From: Bacteroidales bacterium | GTDB taxonomy: Bacteria; Bacteroidota; Bacteroidia; Bacteroidales; UBA932 | DNA length: 39,610 nt | Direction of reading: 5' to 3' | NCBI GenBank assembly: GCA_017555965.1 | Contig: JAFZFH010000007.1 | Span: forward strand, 1 to 39,610 | Shown here: positions 33,237 to 39,610 of the stretch, piece after piece | Numbering within the stretch: position 1 is the first letter of the stretch | Layout of the letters: every line of letters begins with the position of its first letter | The notes under the pieces: model-generated | What the model was told of the DNA's origin: nothing | Databases searched by the model: none | Seen by the model: the letters and a program-made list of their open reading frames with translations, nothing else | Made by a program: the position numbers and the translations under genes

Positions 33237-33745
33237 AGACACAGAATTTCGGATTGTTTTTTTTCTTGATGGTACTCGGCCAGATGGCATTATGCAATTT
33301 CGCCAACTTCAGCCCCTTTGTGATGCTGAGTATGCTTCCGGCAATGATCATTTGTGTGCCACTTACAGTCAGCACGCCTCTCTGCATGGTTCTCGCCTTT
33401 GCGACAGGACTGTCTGTAGACTGGCTTTCTGAGGGCCTTATAGGCATAAACACGGCATCCCTCATCCCGGTTGCCCTTATGCGTAAACCGCTGATCAGAT
33501 TCTTCCTCGGAGAGGACATAATCACAAGAAGCGACAGCTTCTCGTTCAGAAAGAACGGTATAGGAAAGATTTCATTCGTACTTCTGCTGTCCATTCTGAT
33601 TTTCCTCGGTGTATACGTATTCCTCGACGGCGCAGGCACAAGACCGACATGGTTCAACCTGACCAGACTTGGAGTGTCGCTCATATGCAATTATGTCCTT
33701 GCCCTCATCGTGACGAACATTCTTACGGCAGACGACCGAAAATAG
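33233..33745 (+). CDS. mreD: Rod shape-determining protein MreD
   Basis: 170 residues, five to six membrane helices (for example FGLFFFLMVLGQMALCNFA, MLSMLPAMIICVPLTV, SFVLLLSILIFLGVYVFL). An integral partner of MreC. It overlaps the mreC end (ATGA at 33233-33236), implying translational coupling. Sequence is weakly conserved in this family, so the call rests largely on topology and the strict mreC-mreD order. Confidence 0.9.
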   Translation: MKTQNFGLFFFLMVLGQMALCNFANFSPFVMLSMLPAMIICVPLTVSTPLCMVLAFATGLSVDWLSEGLIGINTASLIPVALMRKPLIRFFLGEDIITRSDSFSFRKNGIGKISFVLLLSILIFLGVYVFLDGAGTRPTWFNLTRLGVSLICNYVLALIVTNILTADDRK

Positions 33746-33759
33746 GAGGATCCTGAAAC

Positions 33760-35601
33760 ATGAAGCTCAACAGAGAAAATAAACTCCTTATCGGTCTCTG
33801 TACTGCAGCAGTAATCCTGATTGCCAAACTTTTCAGCATTCAGATTCTGGATGACAAGTACAAGATGTCTGCAGATAACAACACCATGGTCTATGCGACC
33901 ATATATCCGACCAGAGGAATCATCAATGACCGAAACGGAAACATTCTCGTAGGTAACAAGGTTGCCTACGACCTTATGGTCACACCTAAGGAAGTCGAAC
34001 CATTCGACACTCTCGCCCTCTGCGAAGTACTTGACATCACTCCTGAGTTCGTAAGGGAGAAGATGGACGAATTCTACAGAAACCGTCGAAGAATCGGATA
34101 TCAGTCCGTGGTCATGATCAAGCAGATCCCACCTGAGACATACATGAAGTTCGCCGAGGTTGCTTACAAGTTCCCGGGTTTCCGTGGTCAGGCAAGAAGT
34201 ATCAGAGAATACCCGTTCAATGCGGGAGGAAACCTTCTGGGATATGTTTCCGAGGTCAATGCCAAATACATAGAGAATCACCCTGGAGAATACAAGTCAG
34301 GAGACTATGCCGGCATGACCGGTATCGAGGCTGCACGCGAAACCGAACTTCGTGGAGAAAAGGGATACAACATCTGGCTGAGAAACTCACGAAACAAGAT
34401 CGAATCAAGATACAGGGACGGTGAACTCGACAAGGAGGCAGTTCCTGGAGACGACATCATGACCACCATCGATGCAGAACTCCAGCGTTACGGACAGATG
34501 CTGATGGCAAACAAGGTGGGCAGTCTTGTTGCTATCGAGCCGTCTACAGGAGAGATCCTCACTCTGGTTTCCAGCCCGGGTATTGACGTCGACCAGCTTG
34601 CGAATATCGGACAGCACTACAAGGACATCTCTACAGACCCATACAAACCGATGTTCAACAGAGCCGTACAGGCCTCATATCCTCCGGGATCAGTGTTCAA
34701 GCTTGTAAACGGACTCATCGGCCTGCAGGAAGAAGTGTTCAGCCCAAATACCCTTTATCCGTGCAACATGGGATACCATTTCGGACGCAACAAGCTCGGA
34801 TGCCATGCCCACAAGTCGCCTCTGAACTTTGAGGAATCCATAATGATGTCCTGCAACGCATATTACTGTTATGTGCTGCGCTCATTGCTTGAAAATCCCA
34901 AGTATGCTTCAATTGACGAAGCGATGGACAAGTGGAACGAATACGTGAAGAGCTTCGGTTTCGGACAGAAGCTCGGAAGTGACTTCCCGTCCGAACTGGG
35001 AGGTAACATTCCGGACTCGAAATATTACAACAGAGTCTATCGCAAGGGCGGATGGAAGGCCACCACCGTCATTTCCCTTTCAATCGGTCAGGGAGAGATC
35101 GGATGTACTCCATTGCACCTTGCCAATCTTTGCGCGACGATCGCAAACCGCGGATTCTATTATACGCCTCATATCATCAAGGACTCCGAGAACGTCACCA
35201 TTGACCCGAAATACAAGGAGAAGAATTACACGATGGTGGACACGACCCATTTCCACAAGGTCATCGGAGGTATGTATAAGGCCGTCAACAGCGGATACGG
35301 ATCCGGAGGTACAGCAAGTGTTGCGGCAGTCGAAGGCCTCGACATATGTGGAAAGACAGGAACGGCGCAGAACCCACACGGAAACGATCACTCCGTATTC
35401 ATCTGCTTCGCTCCAAGAGACAATCCGAAGATTGCGGTTGCCGCCTATGTTGAAAATGGCGGATTCGGAGCGACATGGGCAGCACCTATCGCATCTCTGC
35501 TTACGGAGAAATATCTTAACGGTGAAATATCCAAGGACAGAAAGTCATTGGAAGACAGAATGTTGAAAGGAAACCTGATGGACAGGGTAAAGGTAAAATA
35601 A
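33760..35601 (+). CDS. mrdA: Penicillin-binding protein 2 (elongasome transpeptidase)
   Basis: 613 residues. Membrane helix about 9-28, PBP dimer domain (about 45-225, with TRGIINDRNGNIL), then transpeptidase domain with S311-V-F-K314 in YPPGSVFK, S-C-N in MMSCNAYY near 366-368, and KTGTAQ near 530. It cross-links peptidoglycan during side-wall growth with RodA. The start codon is preceded by a true Shine-Dalgarno AGGAGG (33744-33749) overlapping the mreD stop, unusual in this window. Confidence 0.95.
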   Translation: MKLNRENKLLIGLCTAAVILIAKLFSIQILDDKYKMSADNNTMVYATIYPTRGIINDRNGNILVGNKVAYDLMVTPKEVEPFDTLALCEVLDITPEFVREKMDEFYRNRRRIGYQSVVMIKQIPPETYMKFAEVAYKFPGFRGQARSIREYPFNAGGNLLGYVSEVNAKYIENHPGEYKSGDYAGMTGIEAARETELRGEKGYNIWLRNSRNKIESRYRDGELDKEAVPGDDIMTTIDAELQRYGQMLMANKVGSLVAIEPSTGEILTLVSSPGIDVDQLANIGQHYKDISTDPYKPMFNRAVQASYPPGSVFKLVNGLIGLQEEVFSPNTLYPCNMGYHFGRNKLGCHAHKSPLNFEESIMMSCNAYYCYVLRSLLENPKYASIDEAMDKWNEYVKSFGFGQKLGSDFPSELGGNIPDSKYYNRVYRKGGWKATTVISLSIGQGEIGCTPLHLANLCATIANRGFYYTPHIIKDSENVTIDPKYKEKNYTMVDTTHFHKVIGGMYKAVNSGYGSGGTASVAAVEGLDICGKTGTAQNPHGNDHSVFICFAPRDNPKIAVAAYVENGGFGATWAAPIASLLTEKYLNGEISKDRKSLEDRMLKGNLMDRVKVK

Positions 35602-35602
35602 G

Positions 35603-37099
35603 ATGAGAAGTGCAGGAGGATACAGAAACAGAGGCATAGCGAAGACCATAGACTGGAGTCTGGTCTTCTGTTGGCTTATACTCATCCTGATCGGATGGGC
35701 AAACATCTATGCATCAGTACATTCCTCAGAACCTGCATCCATCTTTGATTTTGCCAGCAGAAGCGGCAAACAGTTCGTATGGATGGCAACGGCCTTAGGC
35801 ATTGCCTTATTCATCCTTTTTGTAGTGCCACCCCGAATATACGAAGGAGCCTCTGTTCCGATATATGCGTTCGTCCTGTTCCTGCTGGTGGCAGTAATTT
35901 TCCTGGGTATTGAGGTTAAAGGTTCCCGATCCTGGTTTGAGTTCGGTCCCGTGCGATTCCAGCCGGCAGAGATATCCAAAATCTCCACGTCGTTGATGCT
36001 GGCAACCGTCATGAGTCAGTTGGGATATAAGATCGGCCGTCTGAAGGACTTCATCATCACGGCCCTGATAATCCTGGTTCCGATGCTGATCATCGTAGGC
36101 CAGAGCGAGACCGGTTCTGCACTCGTATATGTCGGATTCATATTCATGCTCTATAGGGAAGGACTGACCGGATGGCTGATCTTCATGGTGGGAATGGCCA
36201 TTCTCCTGTTCATCCTGACCCTCACGGCATCGCCTTTTGTTGCCATACTGGTGCTTGCCGGAGTCGCCTCATTATGTATCTGCCTCTATTCGGGAAGATT
36301 CAGATGGTGGCTGATACTCTGTGTACCTGCAATAATCCTCATGGCCTTTGTACCGAACATTCTTGAAGCCCTGACTCCTGTTCCGATCGAAGGAGAACTG
36401 CCGGCTGAAGAGATTGTGGAGGCATCACTGATATCCAAGATAAAGCCGCTCTATGTGCTTTTAGGATTCATCGGTCTATCAATCCCTTTCGCTGCTTTCC
36501 ATGCCTTCAGAGAAAGGAACCGATTCACCCAGCTTGCCATCGTTTCTGCCATCGCTGGCATCGCTTTGGTATTCTCCGTAGACTTTCTGTTCAACGAAGT
36601 GCTTCAGGACCATCAGAGAAAGAGAATCGAGGTGCTCCTGGGTATGAAGGAAGACCCTTCCGGAGTCGGATATAATGTGAACCAGTCCATGATTGCGATC
36701 GGTTCCGGAGGATTCTCGGGAAAGGGCTATCTCAATGGAACACAGACCACATATGGATTCGTTCCTGAGCAGAGTACGGACTTCATCTTCTGTACCATCG
36801 GTGAAGAGTGGGGATTCATGGGATGTACCATAGTAATCCTGCTGTACGTATTCCTTATGTGGCGCATAATAAAGGATGCAGAACGAAGCAGGGAGGCGTT
36901 TACCCGTATCTACGGATACTGCGTGGCCTGCTGTATCTTCATGCATCTCTTCATCAACATCGGTATGACCATAGGCCTTATGCCTGTCATCGGTATTCCA
37001 CTGCCATTTATAAGTTATGGCGGCTCATCCCTCTGGGGATTCACCGCCTTACTATTCATTTTCATCGCTCTCGACAGGAACGAGAAGAAGTATTTCTAA
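35603..37099 (+). CDS. rodA: Rod shape-determining SEDS glycosyltransferase RodA
   Basis: 498 residues, longer than the about 370 of E. coli RodA because of an enlarged central region, as seen in other Bacteroidota. About ten to eleven membrane helices. SEDS motifs are visible: VKGSRSWFEFGPVRFQPAEISKI near residues 107-127, QSETGSALVY near 175, the large loop with GSGGFSGKGYLNGTQT near 370-385, VPEQSTDFIF near 390 and LPFISYGGSS near 470. It polymerises lipid II glycan chains together with PBP2. It begins 1 nt after the mrdA stop and ends 5 nt from the convergent ahcY stop with no visible terminator. Confidence 0.95.
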   Translation: MRSAGGYRNRGIAKTIDWSLVFCWLILILIGWANIYASVHSSEPASIFDFASRSGKQFVWMATALGIALFILFVVPPRIYEGASVPIYAFVLFLLVAVIFLGIEVKGSRSWFEFGPVRFQPAEISKISTSLMLATVMSQLGYKIGRLKDFIITALIILVPMLIIVGQSETGSALVYVGFIFMLYREGLTGWLIFMVGMAILLFILTLTASPFVAILVLAGVASLCICLYSGRFRWWLILCVPAIILMAFVPNILEALTPVPIEGELPAEEIVEASLISKIKPLYVLLGFIGLSIPFAAFHAFRERNRFTQLAIVSAIAGIALVFSVDFLFNEVLQDHQRKRIEVLLGMKEDPSGVGYNVNQSMIAIGSGGFSGKGYLNGTQTTYGFVPEQSTDFIFCTIGEEWGFMGCTIVILLYVFLMWRIIKDAERSREAFTRIYGYCVACCIFMHLFINIGMTIGLMPVIGIPLPFISYGGSSLWGFTALLFIFIALDRNEKKYF

Positions 37100-37104
37100 G
37101 AGAT

Positions 37105-38358
37105 TTATTCTCCGAAGAGATATTTGTGCTGCTCCGGTGTCAGAGTATCGATCTCGCATCCCCAGTAAGAAAGCTTGCGTGCAGCGACTTCCTGATCGAT
37201 TTCAAGAGGAACATCGTTAACCATCTGACCTGGCTCGCGACTTACCTTGTCAAAGTTGTCTACAAGATATTTCGCACTGAGAGCCTGGATAGCGAATGAC
37301 ATATCCATGATTTCAGCAGGGTGACCGTCTCCCGCCGCAAGGTTTACAAGACGTCCTTCTGCGATGATATAGATTCTGTTACCGTTTTCAAGGGTATATC
37401 CTACAATGTTCTTACGTGCCGGCTTTGCCTCAACAGCGATCTGTGCAAGTCCTGCAACATCCACCTCGCAATCGAAGTGACCTGCATTACAGCAGATTGC
37501 TCCATCCTTCATGCTGAGGAAATGCTCCTTCACGATCACTCCGTCGCAACCTGTCACTGTCACAAAGATATCACCGACCTTTGCGGCCTGCTCCATCTTC
37601 ATCACCTTGAAGCCGTCCATTACAGCCTCCATGGCCTTGATAGGATCAACCTCAGTAACGATCACTTCAGCTCCAAGTCCTTTAGCACGCATTGCAACAC
37701 CCTTTCCGCACCATCCGTATCCGGCAACAACTACATTCTTTCCGGCTACGATAAGGTTGGTGGTTCTGTTGATACCGTCCCATACTGACTGACCTGTACC
37801 ATATCTGTTGTCAAAAAGATGCTTGCAGTCTGCGTTGTTCACGAGCATCATAGGGAAACGGAGGGCCTTGGCCTTGTTCAGCTGCACTAGACGAAGGATA
37901 CCTGTAGTTGTTTCCTCGCATCCACCGATGACGTTAGGGATAAGATCTGTATATTCTGTATGCATAAGGTTCACGAGGTCGCCTCCATCATCGATGATGA
38001 TGTGCGGTCCGACTTCAAGAACTCTGCGGATATGAGCTTCGTACTCCTGAGGTGTCGCATCGTACCATGCAAACACATTAAGACCTGCCTGAACAAGGGC
38101 AGCAGCAACGTCGTCCTGAGTAGAAAGAGGGTTACTTCCTGTCACATACATTTCAGCTCCACCTGCTGCGAGGACTTCGCAAAGGTATGCTGTCTTTGCC
38201 TCCAGATGCACTGAAAGCGCCACCTTCTTTCCTTTGAAAGGAAGGGTCTGTCTGAACTCTTCTTCGAGTCCGTTGAGAAGCGGCATATGATGCCTTACCC
38301 AATCAATTTTCAATCGGCCATCCTGCCAAAGTTCCGGATTTCTGATCTCGCTTGCCAT
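37105..38358 (-). CDS. ahcY: S-adenosylhomocysteine hydrolase, archaeal/Thermotoga-type
   Basis: 417 residues. Hydrolyses S-adenosylhomocysteine to adenosine and homocysteine, regenerating methylation capacity. Visible: SVHLEAKTAYL near residue 49, DDGGDL near 122, GGCEETTTGILRL near 145, the Rossmann motif VVAGYGWCGKGVAMRAKGLGA near 210-230, and CNAGHFDCEVD near 291. HLEAKTA replaces the HMTxQTA of the common bacterial/eukaryotic enzyme, and the protein is shorter and ends in LTPEQHKYLFGE rather than a KPxxYRY tail. Both traits fit the archaeal/Thermotoga subfamily. In one methanogen a related enzyme prefers the inosyl analogue, so substrate should not be assumed. Confidence 0.88.
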   Translation of the reverse strand: MASEIRNPELWQDGRLKIDWVRHHMPLLNGLEEEFRQTLPFKGKKVALSVHLEAKTAYLCEVLAAGGAEMYVTGSNPLSTQDDVAAALVQAGLNVFAWYDATPQEYEAHIRRVLEVGPHIIIDDGGDLVNLMHTEYTDLIPNVIGGCEETTTGILRLVQLNKAKALRFPMMLVNNADCKHLFDNRYGTGQSVWDGINRTTNLIVAGKNVVVAGYGWCGKGVAMRAKGLGAEVIVTEVDPIKAMEAVMDGFKVMKMEQAAKVGDIFVTVTGCDGVIVKEHFLSMKDGAICCNAGHFDCEVDVAGLAQIAVEAKPARKNIVGYTLENGNRIYIIAEGRLVNLAAGDGHPAEIMDMSFAIQALSAKYLVDNFDKVSREPGQMVNDVPLEIDQEVAARKLSYWGCEIDTLTPEQHKYLFGE

Positions 38359-38390
38359 GTTTTTTCTGTTGTTTTATATCGTTTCGGCCG

Positions 38391-38398
38391 CAAAGATA
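38391..38398 (-). promoter_or_regulatory. -7 element of the ahcY promoter
   Basis: TATCTTTG on the minus strand fits TAnnTTTG, 32 nt before the ATG at 38358. The short leader leaves no room for a SAM or SAH riboswitch. Confidence 0.6.
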
Positions 38399-38468
38399 GT
38401 CTTTTTTGACCACACTAGCTCTGTTTTTGCCACATTAGCAGATATTTTACGGCATGCCGATGAAATGT

Positions 38469-38500
38469 TTTGGGATTTATGGGAGAAGAGGGTATTTTTG
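38469..38500 (+). promoter_or_regulatory. fabG promoter
   Basis: TTTG (38469-38472), 20-nt spacer, TATTTTTG (38493-38500): a full match to the two-box Bacteroidota consensus. The expected transcript start near 38507 lies after the more upstream in-frame ATG codons and so supports the ATG at 38521. Confidence 0.7.
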
Positions 38501-38520
38501 CGGAAACAAACTTTGACGCC

Positions 38521-39267
38521 ATGGGACTTCTTACAGGAAAGACTGCCCTTGTGACAGGAGCTACAAGAGGCATCGGCAGAGCTATCGCGCTCAGATTTGC
38601 TGCGGAAGGCGCAGATGTAGCTTTCACATACAGATCACAGCATGAAGCGGCGCAGTCGCTCATTGCGGAACTTGAGGCGGCAGGAGTAAAGGCGGTAGCC
38701 TTCGCATCGGATGCAGCATCATTTGAGGATGCGCACAAGGTCGTCGAAGAAGTCAAGACAGCGTTCGGCCGTATAGACATTCTCGTAAACAACGCGGGAA
38801 TAACAAAGGACGGTCTGATGATGAGGATGGATGAGGCACAGTGGGATGCAGTCATAGACACAAACCTCAAGTCTGCATTCAACTTCATACATGCCTGCAC
38901 ACCGGTCATGGCAAGACAGAGATGCGGAAGCATCATCAACATGTCTTCTGTGGTTGGAGTTGCAGGAAATGCAGGACAGTGCAACTATTCTGCGTCAAAG
39001 GCAGGACTGATCGGACTTTCGAAGTCCATCGCAAAGGAGATGGGACCTCGCGGGATCAGATCAAACTGCATAGCGCCTGGATTTATTGAAACAGATATGA
39101 CAGGAGTTCTTCCGGAAAATGTGAAGACTGAATGGGAGAAACAGATTCCGTTAAGAAGGACAGGCAAGGCAGATGACGTTGCCTCAGTCGCAGTTTTCCT
39201 GGCGAGTGACATGTCTTCATACGTGACAGGACAGGTGATCAACTGTTGCGGAGGAATGAACTGCTGA
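38521..39267 (+). CDS. fabG: 3-oxoacyl-[acyl-carrier-protein] reductase
   Basis: 248 residues. NADPH-dependent short-chain dehydrogenase of fatty acid elongation. NVTGATRGIG-type cofactor motif TGATRGIGRA (residues 12-21), NNAGIT near 89, catalytic Ser in INMSSVVG near 140 and YSASKAG (Tyr and Lys about 153 and 157), and the C-terminal YVTGQVINCCGGMNC typical of FabG (YxTGQxxxVxGG). An upstream in-frame extension of 17 codons is not used because the promoter lies within it. A terminator follows at 39319. The C-terminus has three Cys. Confidence 0.93.
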   Translation: MGLLTGKTALVTGATRGIGRAIALRFAAEGADVAFTYRSQHEAAQSLIAELEAAGVKAVAFASDAASFEDAHKVVEEVKTAFGRIDILVNNAGITKDGLMMRMDEAQWDAVIDTNLKSAFNFIHACTPVMARQRCGSIINMSSVVGVAGNAGQCNYSASKAGLIGLSKSIAKEMGPRGIRSNCIAPGFIETDMTGVLPENVKTEWEKQIPLRRTGKADDVASVAVFLASDMSSYVTGQVINCCGGMNC

Positions 39268-39318
39268 TATTTCGATTCTTAAATACACACAATAATAAAA
39301 TTACAAAACCTAAACCTG

Positions 39319-39353
39319 ACGGTCTGCAGATGTGAATCTTCGGACCGTTTTTT
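39319..39353 (+). terminator. Intrinsic terminator of fabG
   Basis: Arms 39319-39331 and 39336-39348 form a 13-bp stem (ACGGTC...GACCGT) with one mismatch and one G-U pair around GTGA, followed by six T. It immediately precedes the comF promoter. Confidence 0.85.
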
Positions 39354-39355
39354 CG

Positions 39356-39363
39356 TATATTTG
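39356..39363 (+). promoter_or_regulatory. -7 element of the comF-like gene
   Basis: TATATTTG fits TAnnTTTG and lies only 4 nt before the ATG at 39368, so the message may start at the initiation codon itself. Confidence 0.5.
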
Positions 39364-39367
39364 AGGC

Positions 39368-39610
39368 ATGAAAGGGATTATATTGAGGGGATTGAGAGCG
39401 GCGAGTGATATCCTGCAGCCCCGCTTATGCATAGTATGCGGAGAAAAGCTTCTTCTTGACGAGGCACACCTATGTCTGAACTGCCTGGCAGAAATGCCAC
39501 TGACATTCTTCTGGAACAGGAGCCACAATCCGATGGCAGACAGATTCAATGAGATCATACAGGCAGCCAGCGATTTCGAAAAAGGACGAGAATGCTATGC
39601 CTGTGCAGCA
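39368..39610 (+). CDS. comF: ComF-family protein, N-terminal part (cut by window edge)
   Basis: 81 codons run to the window end: MKGIILRGLRAASDILQPRL, then CIVCGEKLLLDEAHLCLNCL and AEMPLTFF. The two CxxC pairs (Cys-x2-Cys-Gly and Cys-x2-Cys-Leu) and the following LPxT-like segment are the N-terminal zinc-finger region of ComF/GntX proteins; the phosphoribosyltransferase domain would follow outside the window. ComF proteins act in DNA uptake in naturally competent species, but many non-competent bacteria keep one and its exact reaction is unsettled. A later pair of Cys (CYACAA) lies at the window edge. Confidence 0.85.
   Translation, partial: MKGIILRGLRAASDILQPRLCIVCGEKLLLDEAHLCLNCLAEMPLTFFWNRSHNPMADRFNEIIQAASDFEKGRECYACAA

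Noticed and set aside
38359-38520. Possible SAM/SAH riboswitch before ahcY
   Set aside because: The leader after the -7 element is only about 28 nt, too short for any known SAM or SAH aptamer.
1-39610. CRISPR array, tRNA, rRNA, prophage, insertion sequence or defence island
   Set aside because: No spaced direct repeats, no tRNA-like cloverleaf, no transposase or integrase, and no defence domains were recognised; nearly all sequence is accounted for by housekeeping genes.

Overview
The window is an ordinary-looking chromosomal segment from a member of the Bacteroidota, most likely order Bacteroidales. The evidence is the recurrent promoter element TAnnTTTG (with an occasional upstream TTTG) in front of nearly every transcription unit, the scarcity of Shine-Dalgarno sequences, and phylum-typical families: DUF5686/carboxypeptidase-regulatory outer membrane protein, fused DAHP synthase/chorismate mutase, b558-type succinate dehydrogenase cytochrome, DUF3109, and a mreBCD-PBP2-RodA cluster. 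No phage, transposase, CRISPR array, tRNA or rRNA was recognised. Genus cannot be fixed from sequence alone.

Layout: 1-530 start of rpsI and all of rplM (minus). 690-1683 pfkA (minus), divergent from a plus-strand run dusB - DUF5686 outer membrane protein - lpxK (1790-6572). 6547-8820 aromatic amino acid operon (minus): Phe/Tyr-rich leader peptide with attenuator, a 38-codon prephenate dehydratase remnant, tyrA, then DAHP synthase/chorismate mutase. 8831-10137 pyrH-frr (minus). 10271-10954 a solitary fumarate reductase/succinate dehydrogenase cytochrome b gene with its own strong terminator. 11011-14885 coiled-coil membrane protein - hemW - Xaa-Pro aminopeptidase (minus). 15023-15712 two small plus-strand genes. 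15664-18894 a degenerate M16 peptidase homologue and a DUF3109 protein (minus). 18994-21803 TPR protein and U32 peptidase-family protein (plus). 21800-27553 minus-strand lipoprotein of unknown function, prmC, ddl and PBP1A, with a palindromic intergenic element between prmC and ddl. 27711-30634 topA and an Lrp/AsnC regulator (plus). 30606-31310 ispD (minus). 31394-37099 mreB-mreC-mreD-PBP2-rodA rod-shape operon (plus). 37105-38358 archaeal/Thermotoga-type S-adenosylhomocysteine hydrolase (minus). 38521-39267 fabG and, at the edge, the start of a comF-like gene (plus).

Many genes serve envelope biogenesis (lpxK, ddl, PBP1A, the mre/rod cluster, fabG, the outer membrane protein) or translation (rplM, rpsI, frr, prmC, dusB, the U32 protein).

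The most notable structure is at 8542-8819. A 19-residue leader peptide with five Phe and four Tyr codons is followed by mutually exclusive hairpins, i.e. a complete Trp/Phe-type attenuator. It reads into a micro-gene that joins the recognisable beginning and end of prephenate dehydratase with the whole catalytic body missing. The regulatory apparatus therefore survives in front of an operon whose phenylalanine-committing gene appears to have been deleted in frame.
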